From NCBI GenBank assembly GCA_963971285.1, contig OZ020258.1, positions 14,466,614-14,530,613 of the forward strand: a stretch of 64,000 nt of DNA, written 5' to 3'. The position numbers and the translations under genes were made by a program. Source of the stretch: Astropecten irregularis (taxonomy: Eukaryota > Echinodermata > Asteroidea > Paxillosida > Astropectinidae). Positions 45,702 through 56,121 of this stretch are shown here, one piece after another. Below the pieces are notes generated by a model. The model was given only the letters and a program-made list of their open reading frames with translations, made no database searches and had not been told where the DNA came from. Position 1 is the stretch's first letter, and each line of letters starts with the position of its first letter.

Positions 45702-46997
45702 ATGGATAGAATAAAGCCACCCGCTAACCTTGACATGGAAGTGAGAGATCTTCCAAAGGCGTGGAAAAGATGGAAAGAAGAATTGAACCTATACATGGAA
45801 CTTGCGATGGCTAATAAAGAAGAATCAGTCAAAGTAAAGATGTTCCAGTATCTTATTGGTACCAAAGGAAGAGAAGTGTACAAGGCACTTGGGCAAACAA
45901 ATTAATCAAAGCTGGACGACATTCTCCTAGCTTTTGACGCTCACTGTGATCCTAAAAAGAATGAGACAGTAGAACGGTACAGGGTCTTCACAAGAAACCA
46001 GGAAAGTGGAGAGTCCATTGACAAGTATTTAACCGAGCTGAAAGTACTTGCTGAGAGCTGCAATTTTGGCCCCCTCCGTGATTCTCTGCTGAGAGACCGT
46101 ATAGTATGCGGGGTCAGAGACTCCAGTCTGCGTGAACGACTGTTGAGAGAGATGAACCTCGACCTGGAGAGATGTCTAGCCATAAGCAGAGCCACTGAGC
46201 TGTCAAAGGAGAGAATAAAAACCTTGGAACAGCCTGGCGCCACAGAAGTTCATGCAGTACACAAGCAAAAGAGACAAGCTCCACGAAAGAAAACAGTGAA
46301 GCAAGCTGGTACATGTAAATTTTGTGGCCTGCAGCATGAGTTTGCAAAGGAAAAATGCCCAGCTTACGGCAAAGAATGTGGAAAATGCCACAAAATGAAT
46401 CACTTTGCAAAGCAGTGCCGCACAAAGAGTGCTAAAGTCCATGCAGTACAAGATGACAGTAGTTCTGATGAATCTGACTATGAGGAGCTAATAACTATGG
46501 CCCTCATACCGGAACGAGTCCACAAAGAGGAAAAATCACCTGCAAAGGGCATCCATGCCAAGATGTTGGTAGAAGGAAAGCAAGTTCGACTTCAGATAGA
46601 CTCAGGAGCAACTTGTAATGTGATCTCGAAGCAGATGATTGGTAATGTGCAGCTCACAGATACAGATCAAGTGTTGTCTATGTACAACAAGACGACGATG
46701 AAACCACTTGGGCGATGCACACTGAAGGTGATTAACCTCAAGAACCAGAAGAAGTACAAAGTAGAATTTGTGGTCATTGATGATGTGGGAATGACACCCA
46801 TACTGGGGAACAGAGCAGCACAGCAGATGGGCCTGATAGAAGTCAAATATGAGAACATCGTACAAGTAGTGTCACAGACACAGACGGCTAAGTCATCAGA
46901 ACAGCTGATCGATGAGTTTGCTGATGTTTTCAACAGTACAGGCTGCCTCGATGGTATTAATATCATCTGGCTGTGGACTCCACTGTCACGCCAGTAG
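45702..46997 (+). pseudogene. gag and protease region of the gypsy element
   Basis: The start MDRIKPPANLDMEV begins a capsid-like region with KAWKRWKEELNLYM. A TAA at 45903 interrupts it after 67 codons; the same frame then continues through RYRVFTRNQESGESIDKYLT to 46997. Two zinc knuckles follow (CKFCGLQHEF...C at about 46312, CGKCHKMNHFAKQC at about 46378). The protease has the catalytic Asp in IDSGATCNVIS (46596-46628). The frame runs into a stop at 46997 and overlaps pol in another frame. Gag coats the RNA; protease would cut the polyprotein. Confidence 0.85.
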
Positions 46998-49648
46998 TCC
47001 ATCCACCGAGACGGGTGCCAGTTGCCTTAAAAGAAAAGCTGAAGAGAGAGCTAGAGAAATTGACGAAGGCAACAATCATCAAGCCAGTTGATTCTCCCAC
47101 ACCATGGGTATCCAGCCTCGTCTGTGTAGACAAACCAGAGAAGCTGAGAATCTGTCTAGATCCCCAAGACCTCAACAAAGCGCTGAAAAGAAGCCACTAC
47201 CCAATGAAGACAATCGAAGATATCCTCCCTGACTTGACAAATGCCAAAGTGTTCTCTGTCCTAGACGCAAAGAATGGATTCTGGCACGTAGAGCTAGATG
47301 AAGAAAGTTCCTACCTGACGACATTCAATACACCATTTGGCAGGTACCGATGGTTGAGAATGCCATTTGGAATTAACACAGCACCGGAGGAATTTCAGAG
47401 ACGGCAAGACCGAGTGATAGAAGGGCTCGCCGGAGTCCAAACCATAGCTGATGATATCCTGGTATATGGAGAAGGAGAAACCATGGCAGAAGCAGTAGCC
47501 GACCATGATATCAAGCTACAGGCGCTGTTGGAAAGATGCCGGCAGCGAAACTTGAAGCTGAACAAAGCCAAACTGAAGCTAAAGTTGAATCAGGTGCCAT
47601 TTATGGGCCATCTCATCACAGCTGACGGCCTAAAACCTGATCCGGCGAAAGTGAGAGCGGTACAGGAGGTGCCGAAGCCAGTGAACGAGAAAGAATTGTT
47701 GAGATTCATCGGTTTTGTTAACTATCTCAGCAAGTTTCTACCGCAGCTGAGTGACATCTGTGAGCCACTGAGAAGGCTAACACAGAAAGATGCGGAGTGG
47801 TGCTGGCTGGAAAACCACGACAACGCAGTGAAAACCATCAAGAAAATGGTAACATCGGCACCAGTTCTAAAGTATTTCAATCCCAAGGAAGAGCTCACTG
47901 TGCAGGCAGATGCGTCACAGACCGGGTTTGGAGCCGCAATAACACAGAATGGGCAACCAATCGCCTATGCCAGCAGAGCCCTCACAGACACGGAGACAAG
48001 ATACGCTCAGATAGAGAAAGAGCTACTTGCAGTGATCTTCGGATTGGAAAGATTTCATCAATACACATATGGTCGCCAGGTGAATGTACAGACAGATCAC
48101 AAACCACTTGAGATGATTGTTCTCAAGTCACTACATCAAGCTCCAAAACGGCTACAGAGGATGCTGATGAGACTACAAACATACAATGTGAAAGTCTCAT
48201 ACCATCAAGGAAAAGAGATGTATCTGGCCGATACACTGAGCAGAGCGTATTTGGCTGATGAGTCGCCAGATCGTTTTCAACAGCAGCTTGAAACTGTCAA
48301 CATGATCGAGCACTTGCCAATCACCGAACAGCGACTGCATGACTTGCAACAACACACATCCGATGACGATACACTGTTGTTGCTGAAGGAGGCCATTTTA
48401 ATGGGATGGCCAGACAACAAATCAGATGTTCCGCAACTCACCCCATACTTTGACATAAGGGATGAGCTCAGTATGCAAGATGGACTTATCTTCAAAGGAG
48501 AAAGGGTTCTTGTCCCAAAGACCCTCCGCAGTGAAATGCTCCAACGCATACACTCCTCTCATCTGGGAATTGAAGGATGTCTCCGACGGGCACGAGAATG
48601 CCTGTACTGGCCAGGTATCACAGCAGAGGTGAAAGATTACATCCAGAAGTGTGACATCTGCAGATCACTTGAGTCCAAGCAACAGAAGGAGACACTACAT
48701 CCACACGAGATTCCAAGTCGACCCTGGGCACGTGTCGGCGCAGACCTGTGTGTACATGGCCAAAACAACTATTTGATCACAGTCGACTACTACTCCAACT
48801 TCTGGGAGATTGACTTCCTTGACGACACCACATCACAGACAGTCATCAGAAAGCTAAAGGCTACTTTCGCTCGCCATGGAATCCCTGATGTTTTGATGAC
48901 CGATAATGGACCTCAGTTCACATCAGATCTGTTCAAGTCATTCACCGCACAGTGGGAGTTCACACACAAAACCTCTTCTCCTCACTACCCTCAGAGCAAT
49001 GGAAAGGCGGAGCAGGCAGTGAAGATGGCCAAAACTCTCTTGACAAAGGCCAAGAAGGCTAGAGGTGATCCTTATCTGGCACTCTTGGATTTCCGAAATA
49101 CTCCAACTCAAGGACTGTCCAGCAGCCCAGTTCAACGCCTCATGAATCGCAGAACCAAGACTCTTCTGCCGTCAACCAGTAGACTCCTGGAGCCAAAGAT
49201 AACCGACAGAGTTACACACCAGCTGTCGGCCAATAAGAAGCGACAGTCTCACTACTACAACAAGGGAGCAAAGGACCTGCCTCCTCTCAGAGTTGGTGAC
49301 ACGGTTCGAGTTAAACCAACCAGAGAGAAGCACGAGTGGAAAAAAGCAACCGTAACCCAGAAGACACCAGATCCTCGATCCTATGAAGTGACAACACAGA
49401 CAGGAAATGTGTACAGACACAACCGTCGGGATCACCAAACGACTAGGGAGAAGTTCACTGCAGTCAACCCCTCCATGGAAGTTGCCACCTCCACGAACGC
49501 AGGACCGCCAACCAAGGACAAGGAACCAGTGACCCAAGAAACTCCACCCCAGATCACAACCAGATCAGGACGAACTGTGAAACGACCATCTCATCTCGCA
49601 GACTTTGTTACATATTTAGAGAGCACAGGTTTTTTGTTGCACAGTTGA
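46961..49648 (+). pseudogene. pol: reverse transcriptase, RNase H, integrase
   Basis: This long open frame is not preceded by an in-frame ATG; a TAA at 46958 precedes it, so it depends on joining to the protease frame. Order: PPRRVPVALKEKL linker; reverse transcriptase with FSVLDAKNGFWHVEL, FGRYRWLRMPFGINTAPEEF and IADDILVYG (catalytic ADD); RNase H with LTVQADASQTGFGAAI and AVIFGLERFHQYTYG; integrase zinc finger (HLGIEGC...CDIC); integrase core with D (ADLCVHGQ), D (MTDNGPQF) and E (SNGKAEQAVK); and a C-terminal GPY/F-like stretch (RVGDTVRVKPTREKHEW). About 895 residues, full length for pol without gag. No chromodomain was seen. Confidence 0.9.
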
Positions 49649-49878
49649 AAAAAAAAAAAGAAGAAGTTATTTGGCAGTTAAAAAAAAAATAAAAAAGGGG
49701 GTTTTTTTGCAGTTGAAAAATAGAGATGAAAGTTATGTTCAAGAAGACCTCAACAAACATTGGATCAAAAGAGCTGGACAAACTAGAACATTAAGATTTT
49801 GCGTGAAAGACATTTCTGCATTGAACTCTTGGTTAACAGAACTGGACACACACTTTGTCAGATGGACAATTCTTTATT

Positions 49879-49892
49879 GGGGGAAGGATGGA
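49879..49892 (+). promoter_or_regulatory. Polypurine tract
   Basis: GGGGGAAGGATGGA ends immediately at the 3' LTR, the position used to prime plus-strand DNA synthesis. Confidence 0.7.
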
Positions 49893-50106
49893 TGTAACAA
49901 GAGTTAATGTGGTCAAGTATAATGCCGCCCTCTGTTGACCATCATTAGAGTGCAGTCTTTTTAGTAAGACTTTGCAGTTAACCAGCATGGCTGATAATAG
50001 TTAGAACACATACATATTGAAGATCTAGAACATGACAATTGATTGAGTAGACTTAAAACCTGTCTCTATTGTCTCAGTTATTTGTATAAGACCCACAACT
50101 ATTACA
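49893..50106 (+). repeat. 3' LTR (214 bp)
   Basis: Same length and termini as the 5' LTR and followed directly by the right ATATG duplication (50107-50111). Confidence 0.9.
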
Positions 50107-50111
50107 ATATG

Positions 50112-50565
50112 AGCAACATGCAAAAGTAGGTCCAGAAAACCACAAAAAATTGCCGTTTTCATATTCAGCCGCTTCACATCAATGTCAAATATTTCTATTT
50201 ACATTAAACAGTAGGTTTTAATTGAATCCGGGCCAAAATCTTGCCTAACACTCGCCTTTTCTTTGATAAAGCTTCCAGCCTCCATATGTCCCGTGTACAA
50301 ACTACTCACCAGTTGCACACCAACATGGTGGATCGTGTATAATTTGTATGGAGAATAGCAGCCTCCATGTCAATTACCATGCGCCATATCGTCAGTTATC
50401 AATCTTGCGCGTAGCGCTATATAATATTTGATATAATCTTTGATATAGAGTACACTCTTCGAAAGGCATTCCAGTAAAAGTTTTCTTGTTCTACAGACAC
50501 GCACACAACTTCAAAACATACTGGTTTTTCGAGCGTGAGAGGGTCTATCATGTCCATGTTTGTAT
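50112..50565. other. Flank of the LTR element, no gene
   Basis: Near 50403 is CTTGCGCGTAGCGCTATATA, inverted relative to GGCGCTACGCGCAAGAT at 44950. The LTR element therefore probably landed inside an older element with inverted ends. Confidence 0.4.
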
Positions 50566-50574
50566 TATTTTACC

Positions 50575-51166
50575 TAGTTGCAATGATCGTAACCCTAGGT
50601 CTGACATGGGGACTGGGACCTTAGGGTTACGAAGAAGTGTATTCAAAGTTGTTTTTGGCCAACTTGTGAAATACGTTTCTCCTTAATTTTCCACTTTCCA
50701 AAATCCAAACACAAAATCTTACTACATGGACCTGATTGGTACTTATGAATAAATCATATAAAACCACTTAGAATATCGAAAGATCATTTTAAGCAGAAAA
50801 AATTTCCCAAAACTTACCAAAGGTGTCGAGATTCCCTCCGTTTGCCCTCAGTCGGCCATTTTGAATAGTGCGCAGTGCCACCTTCGGTAAGTTTTGGGTC
50901 ATTTTTCTGCATAAAAAAAAAAATTAATGATCTTTTGATATTCTACATGTAAGTGGTTTTATATGATTTATTGATAAGTACCAATCAGGTCCATGTAGTC
51001 AGATTTTGTGTTTGGATTTTGGAAGGTGGAAAATGGAAAATTAAGGGGAAAAGTATTTCACAAGTTGGCCAAAAACATTTTCCCCAATGTTTGAATACAC
51101 TTCTTCGTAACCCTAAGTTCCCAGTCCACAGGCATGTCAGACCTAGGGTTACAATCATCGCAACTA
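50575..51166. mobile_element. 592-bp foldback element with 9-bp target duplication
   Basis: Left arm (about 50575-50823) and right arm (about 50888-51166) are inverted copies over roughly 250 bp, separated by a 60-bp loop. Tips are TAGTTGCAATGATCG and CGCAACTA. The sequence TATTTTACC flanks both sides exactly (50566-50574 and 51167-51175). Very long inverted repeats with a 9-bp duplication are the hallmark of Mutator-like elements. There is no coding content. The MULE relic at 39.4-41 kb shows the superfamily occurs here, but a direct link is inference. Confidence 0.75.
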
Positions 51167-51175
51167 TATTTTACC

Positions 51176-52107
51176 ATACAAAGCATGTTGCCTACCGTTT
51201 GGCGGAATATCATTTTAGAACGTGTTGCCGGCACCGGCAAAATACAGCTCCCTCACGCATTGCCGGCAACAAATACGTCACGGGTATGGCGACCAATCAG
51301 AAAATACTTACCGGCAAAATAGCGTTTCGGAACTTTTGCCGTCGCCAGCAAAATATCCACTGCCTAAATTTTGCAGTATTTTATCTGTCATTCACGAACA
51401 TTTTACTTTACCTACCTGTGTCACCATACATGTACTTAGCAGTAGGCCTACCACTGGAACTGGCTTTTAAGAAGTCAGGCCCCCTACAATCGCTACATGT
51501 TCATGTAGCAATCAAGCTGTCACTATGTGGAAGTTGAAGTTTTTCACACTTTTATGGCTCTGAGTCTTGGTTTAACGTTAGTTGTTTGCAATAAAGTGCA
51601 GGATACAGATTCACGTGTTGAGTTGCAAAACAGCAGCAAAGTGCAGTCACACAGTCAGGAATTCCGTGAAAGTGTATGCTCCGTACGCTTGGCTCCTCAT
51701 GTTCCTTATTCCATGGTCTCCTACTCTCCTTGGCCTGGGCAGCCGAGTTCACGGGTCTCTTGCACGGTCGCAATCACTTCTCACGCGATCAAAACATTGG
51801 TGCACTGACTTTAGGCATCTAAAACTACAGCACTCAGCAGGGACAGAATACCAGGTCGTGCTTTGTCCTGATTGTCCAGTCAACGTGAAAATACAGTTTT
51901 ACGAATAAACACTAGACAAACTGGACCACAAAACGAAAGTTACCTACAAATCTTTTGGACTTAGACTACTTCTTGTCTGAACTTCTCGAAGTTTATGTAC
52001 GAATGGTTGCACGTGCTCTACATGATACTGGTTGATTTTCTACTGTAGACGTCTGGGTACCGTCTCATCCAGGTGGCGTATTTTTTTACCGTACTCTTAT
52101 GTGTAAT
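51176..52107. other. No recognisable gene; inverted dispersed repeat
   Basis: 51293-51375 is the inverted partner of the repeat at 41189-41275 (CTTACCGGCAAAATAGCG, TTTCGGAACTTTTGCCGTCG). Remaining ORFs up to 108 aa have no domain. Confidence 0.5.
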
Positions 52108-53298
52108 AGGCATTGATCTCCATAATACACTGGATAGGACATCGCGCGCCATCTTGTGCAACGCGTGCGTTTGCTCAGGAGGGTTTAGGCCGTGTCCCAA
52201 TTCACTGGCTGTGGCCGCTGGCTACGGCCGTGGCTGTGGCCGCGTCTTCGAACTGGATTCAGCCAGTAGAATTGGGACGCGCCTTCGGCCGCGTAGACGC
52301 GCATGTCGGGACGATTTGAATCCATACGCGCAACTAAGGTCATGGCAAGCCAAATGCCAAATAATTCGATATACACTGTTTATCTGTGAAAAACAATCTT
52401 TATCTAGATAAAATTTGTTTATAACAAAGTTTTTCACAAGAAGCAGTGTTTATCAAGTCGGAATATAGTGTTTCTTGGCGAAAAACGTGTTTATCTCCAA
52501 TAAATAGGGTTTATCGAATTATTTGGCATTTGGCTTGCCATATAAAGTTGGCCCGGCCACAACGAAGTCACCTTCCCTTGTGGCTTGATATTCGTGACGT
52601 CGCGGCCACAGCCACGGCCACAGCCAGTGAATTGGGACGCGGCAACAAGATGGACGCGCTGCCAATAGCCGCAGCCACGGCCGCAGCCAGTGAATTGGGA
52701 CACGGCCTTAGAAACTTCAAGCGCGGGTCGGCGCATAGACCATACGCAACACAAACAAATGATGTTTGGGGGTTGGGGCAATAAATTTACCATATATTTT
52801 GCTGATTTTCGAGTGGTTTAGAATTAAACTTTTGGAGGAAATACCTTACTATGGATTATAGGATGTGTTATGCGTTTGTGGGTGTAGGCCTACGAATGCC
52901 GGGTGCACGGATGACACAAAAAGAGGGATTTGATTCCATAAGTAAGCGTTTTAGTCTGCAGAATAATAAGTTTAGGTGTGTGGGAATAATTATAACTTTA
53001 TTTGAAAAGAATTCTAGAATCCTTATTTCATTTGCCCTTTTTTGAATGATCGTAGTAAGCTGTAGTTTGCCGGTAACTTTTTTTAACTGATTTTTTTAAT
53101 TTGGAGCAAATAAAACTCATCAACTCAACGATATTGTATTAAGTTAGCCTTATTTTATCTATAAATAACTACTGTGAACTATCATGATGGCATTCATCGG
53201 CGCATGCGCAACCCTCCTAAACGGGGCTGCGCGTTTTTACAGGAAGCGCTGTACAAAAAGAATACGCGTGTCCTATCCAGTGTATTATGGAGATCAAT
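52108..53298. repeat. Inverted pair bounding a composite region
   Basis: Left ATTGATCTCCATAATACACT followed by GGATAGGAC (52108-52136) is matched inverted at 53270-53298, with weaker similarity inward (AGGAGGGTT). Between the arms lie a nested TIR element and AT-rich sequence. It is probably an older DNA transposon carrying a later insertion. Confidence 0.5.
52188..52707. mobile_element. 520-bp Harbinger-like MITE, TTA target duplication
   Basis: Ends read GGCCGTGTCCCAATTCACTG and the inverted CAGTGAATTGGGACACGGCC. TTA flanks both sides (52185-52187 and 52708-52710), as in PIF/Harbinger elements. The interior holds more inverted pairs, including AAATAATTCGATA near 52358 against TCGAATTATTT near 52514 and repeated GTGGCCGTGGCTGTGGCC blocks. 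ORFs over it are repeat artefacts. Confidence 0.75.
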
Positions 53299-53307
53299 GG
53301 TAATAGG

Positions 53308-53817
53308 CATAGACATAAATAACCTATAGACCGACAGCACAGGGCGTGAGCGCGTAATTTTGGAAACGGACGCCATCTCAAAAAACTATGGGCAAAGTGC
53401 GCGTCACTCAGTGCGCGAGGCGCGCGCGCCGCACGTAAACAATGATTTCATTTCAAAATCTCGCAAAGATTCTAAAAGAGGCCAGTTGCGCACGTAATCT
53501 CGCGCTAGTTCAGGCTCATAAAATCAAGATGAAATTGTCAAACACAAAAGTTTTCATTCAATCTTTCCATTATTTGAGAAACATCTATCACTGTACAATG
53601 GTATGTGAGGTAAACCTAATGCTCCAATGGGTTTAAAGTTGATATCAATTCGTTTTCATCTAGAATTTCCCTTTTGAATAAATCCTTCCTATTCAATCGT
53701 GCTAAAAGTAACTTTTTTTGCCCATAGTTTTTGCAATAGTCGGGTGCCGCAACAATTACGGTACCCCGCCATGCATTTGAATAGGGCGCTGTCGGTCTAT
53801 GGGTTATTTATGTCTGT
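53308..53817. mobile_element. 510-bp TIR element with 9-bp duplication GGTAATAGG
   Basis: The left end reads CATAGACATAAATAACCTAT then AGACCGACAGC; the right end is the inverted GCTGTCGGTCTATGGGTTAT then TTATGTCTGT. GGTAATAGG occurs directly outside both ends (53299-53307 and 53818-53826). Duplication length favours a Mutator-like origin, although an 8-bp hAT reading is possible. No coding content. Confidence 0.65.
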
Positions 53818-53897
53818 GGTAATAGGTGCCAATAAAAAGTTTTATAGAGAGCGCCCTCTCACGTCGTACCAAGTTGTCACTCGAGGGGTGTGGTGAA

Positions 53898-54141
53898 GAG
53901 CCCTTTTCCAAAACTCGGCTCCGGCTCAGGCTCCGGCTCCGGCGCCGTCATCCATATCCTGAAAATATAGGTTGTGGCTTTTCAATGAAGCTGAATCTCT
54001 GTTTTCTTGGTCAAAATAGAGTATCTACTTCCAAACCGTAGCCAAAAGCCTCTTTTTTTGATACAAGTTAGTTTAAAATTGATACACGAAAGTGAACCGG
54101 AGCCGGAGCCTGAGCCGGAGCCGAGGTTTGGAAAAGGGCCC
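53898..54141. mobile_element. 244-bp element with GC-rich inverted ends
   Basis: The left GAGCCCTTTTCCAAAACTCG followed by GCTCCGGCTCAGGCTCCGG is matched inverted by the right CCGGAGCCTGAGCCGGAGC then CGAGGTTTGGAAAAGGGCCC. About 45 bp of each arm pair. The repeated CCGGCT hexamer yields spurious RLRLRL-type ORFs. Confidence 0.65.
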
Positions 54142-54283
54142 AGTAAATAATGTAGGCTCCCACGCAAAATGGCCAATTAAAAAAAAAATTTTTTTAAATA
54201 CTCAGAAGTTTCTGAGGCAATCGACCAATACGGCAAAATAAAGGTGAAAACTTCAATTTTCATTTTCTTTTAAAGCGATTCAA

Positions 54284-54362
54284 CTAGACTGGTTCCCGTT
54301 CCCTACAGTAGTCTCCTGACGTCTATCGTCACTCGAATGTATTGGGACGGGAACCAGTCTAG
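54284..54362. mobile_element. 79-bp hairpin MITE with 8-bp target duplication
   Basis: Ends CTAGACTGGTTCCCGTTCCC and GGGACGGGAACCAGTCTAG are inverted copies. CGATTCAA flanks it exactly on both sides (54276-54283 and 54363-54370), an 8-bp duplication as made by hAT or P transposases. Related copies lie at 59489-59574 and 59595-59661. Confidence 0.75.
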
Positions 54363-54370
54363 CGATTCAA

Positions 54371-54882
54371 CAAGCTTACATGGAGCGGACAACAGAGGGC
54401 GCGCTTGTGCAAGCAACTCGCCAGCGCGCAGTACTGAACAGTATTATATAGCGCTGATGATACGGAACCCGACTTGGGAGAAGTCTACAATGTAATAGGC
54501 CAAACAATAAACATACCGGTTGATATCGACAGTCTTGTGCTGTTTAGTTCCAGGCTTTCTAGAGTACCTGGCGGTTTGAGGCAGTCACATTACGGGTGAT
54601 TGAGACAAGTCTTGTTTTTGACTGAGAATTTTATGGGAACGGAAACAAAAACTAGTGATGGAAATGAACATACGAAGCTGATTTTGTCTTGTAAACTTTG
54701 ATGTCTTCACTATTGAAAGAAAGCCCTCAACCTAATATTTCTCAGGGAAATCACTACTTTGATTGTAGGCTAGAGCAATAATTTCCAAAATGATAGCGTC
54801 AAGTTTGTTCCCTTGAAGACTAGCTGGTGTTAAATTTATGTTGATCAGGCCACGCGCGCTGCATAATAATGAGCGGTATTGT
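54371..54882 (+). repeat. Satellite block 1, part before the P-like insertion
   Basis: After a leader with CAACAGAGGGCGC (54390) this reads as a satellite monomer from about 54490 (GCCAAACAATAAACATACC) through GTTAAATTTATGTTGATCAG at 54830 to the insertion point. The leader matches the start of block 2 near 59670. Confidence 0.75.
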
Positions 54883-55562
54883 CATAGATATAGAATAATA
54901 AAAACTAGATCGGACGCGCGTCTGATACGCGCGTTTTAACTGGGCGCCGCCATTAGTCACGTGAATGAGGCAAACATTTGAAACGCGCATTTTGTCGGCG
55001 TGACGATCACTTTGTAGAATGCTAGTATTTCTGCTGGTCATGAACCTTCTCGGGGCCCATAATGGAGTCAAATTGTGCAACAGCAAGGTGCCAAAATAGA
55101 AAACGGAGGATGGGTCCTGGAGGACAGTTGCTCAAGAAGCTAACATTTCATGTGTGAGTACCTTAATACATAAAATTGACCTTCTCGGACCGTATTTTCG
55201 AAGAAGATAGTTTCAAGCACGCGATGTGGTCAGGATACATTAATGCGCGACACCAATGGGGATTAATGCAACAGTTGGGTGTGAAGAATGCTGCATTGCT
55301 TGAATGGCTAGCTTGAGGAAAGTAACATAATCCACTCCTGAACACACACCTATGATTAGGTCTATAACCTATTAGTATATTTCTTATTTTTCTTTATACC
55401 ATGTCAAGGAAGATTAACTGTATTTGGAAGTGTGCCGTGAAATGTGCCATGGGTCTGCTGAACTTTGTATAACTTTTTTTAACTTGCAGACGTGCATATC
55501 GACAGCTCCTGAAATGCCATTTCTAATTCTGTGCGTCTTCAAACACCAATGCGACTGTACAA

Positions 55563-55790
55563 GATGACACCGAGCTCCTCACTCCCCCACATTCCACAGA
55601 TCCTACATGTACCACCATCCCATCTGTGCCTAAATTTCTCAGCCAATTCAGCTGTAATGTGGTTGCCTACATTGCTGGGTATGTTGTCAAGAAGCTGTTA
55701 AATTATGTCAAGTGTGCGAAATGCATGGAGGCACTTGTGCGGCACCCAACAACGATGTCCTTGCACCTTCCCCGCCTGACCTGTAACTAG
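55563..55790 (+). pseudogene. P-element/THAP-type transposase fragment
   Basis: The open frame reads DDTELLTPPHSTDPTCTTIP, then FSCNVVAYIAGYVVKKLLNY and VKCAKCMEALVRH, ending at a TAG. The block YIAGYVV-x-KL...KC-x-x-C-x-x-AL is, from recall, a conserved C-terminal module of P-element transposases and THAP-associated relatives. After the stop a shifted frame gives a decayed GGLVLRQ-type continuation. The catalytic core and THAP finger are missing, so the element is non-autonomous. Confidence 0.55.
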
Positions 55791-55854
55791 TTCATCTCAG
55801 AGAAAATGGAGGTCTCGTATTGAGGCAGTATAATTATGTAAAGTTGCAGAGAGC

Positions 55855-56121
55855 GTGTTTCGGATGTACAACAACTATCCATCCCCGATGTCCGGGCTAC
55901 TGGCCACAATGAAAGTCCGTACAATGGGGGAATTGATCGGAAGTGGTGTGTTCCTGTCTACTGACCATGCTTCCGACGCATCCACGGGCGAAGCTGTTCA
56001 TAGCATCACCCTGATACGCCAAGTTGCCGGGCAATATCCGCAAATTGGGTCATTCGACTTCGGCAAGAAAACTATATCCCGAGGAACTTCAAGGTCAAAA
56101 GATAAGAAGACTGTACTCTAA
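55855..56121 (+). pseudogene. Unidentified ORF inside the P-like element
   Basis: An 88-residue frame starting MFRMYNNYPSPMSGLLATMK and ending SRGTSRSKDKKTVL. No family is recognised. It directly follows the transposase fragment and may be its frame-shifted tail. Codon use looks less random than neighbouring DNA. Confidence 0.25.

Larger units (their letters stand above)
45057..50106 (+). mobile_element. Complete Ty3/gypsy LTR retrotransposon, 5050 bp, non-functional ORFs
   Basis: Two 214-bp LTRs, a primer-binding site, gag, protease, reverse transcriptase, RNase H, integrase and a polypurine tract are all present in the standard gypsy order (integrase after RNase H). No envelope-type gene is present. 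A perfect ATATG duplication flanks it. The zinc-knuckle gag and the GPY/F-like integrase end suit the Mag/C-clade group, which is inference. A premature stop in gag and a frame break before the reverse transcriptase disable it. LTR similarity indicates a recent insertion. Confidence 0.9.

Noticed and set aside
45057-50106. Endogenous retrovirus with an envelope gene.
   Set aside because: Between the end of pol (49648) and the 3' LTR (49893) there is only A-rich sequence and a polypurine tract; no envelope-like ORF exists, so it is an ordinary gypsy retrotransposon.
53826-54041. RLRLRLRRR-type and GSGSGSGS-type peptides near 53.9-54.1 kb.
   Set aside because: Both come from CCGGCT-rich inverted arms of a TIR element.
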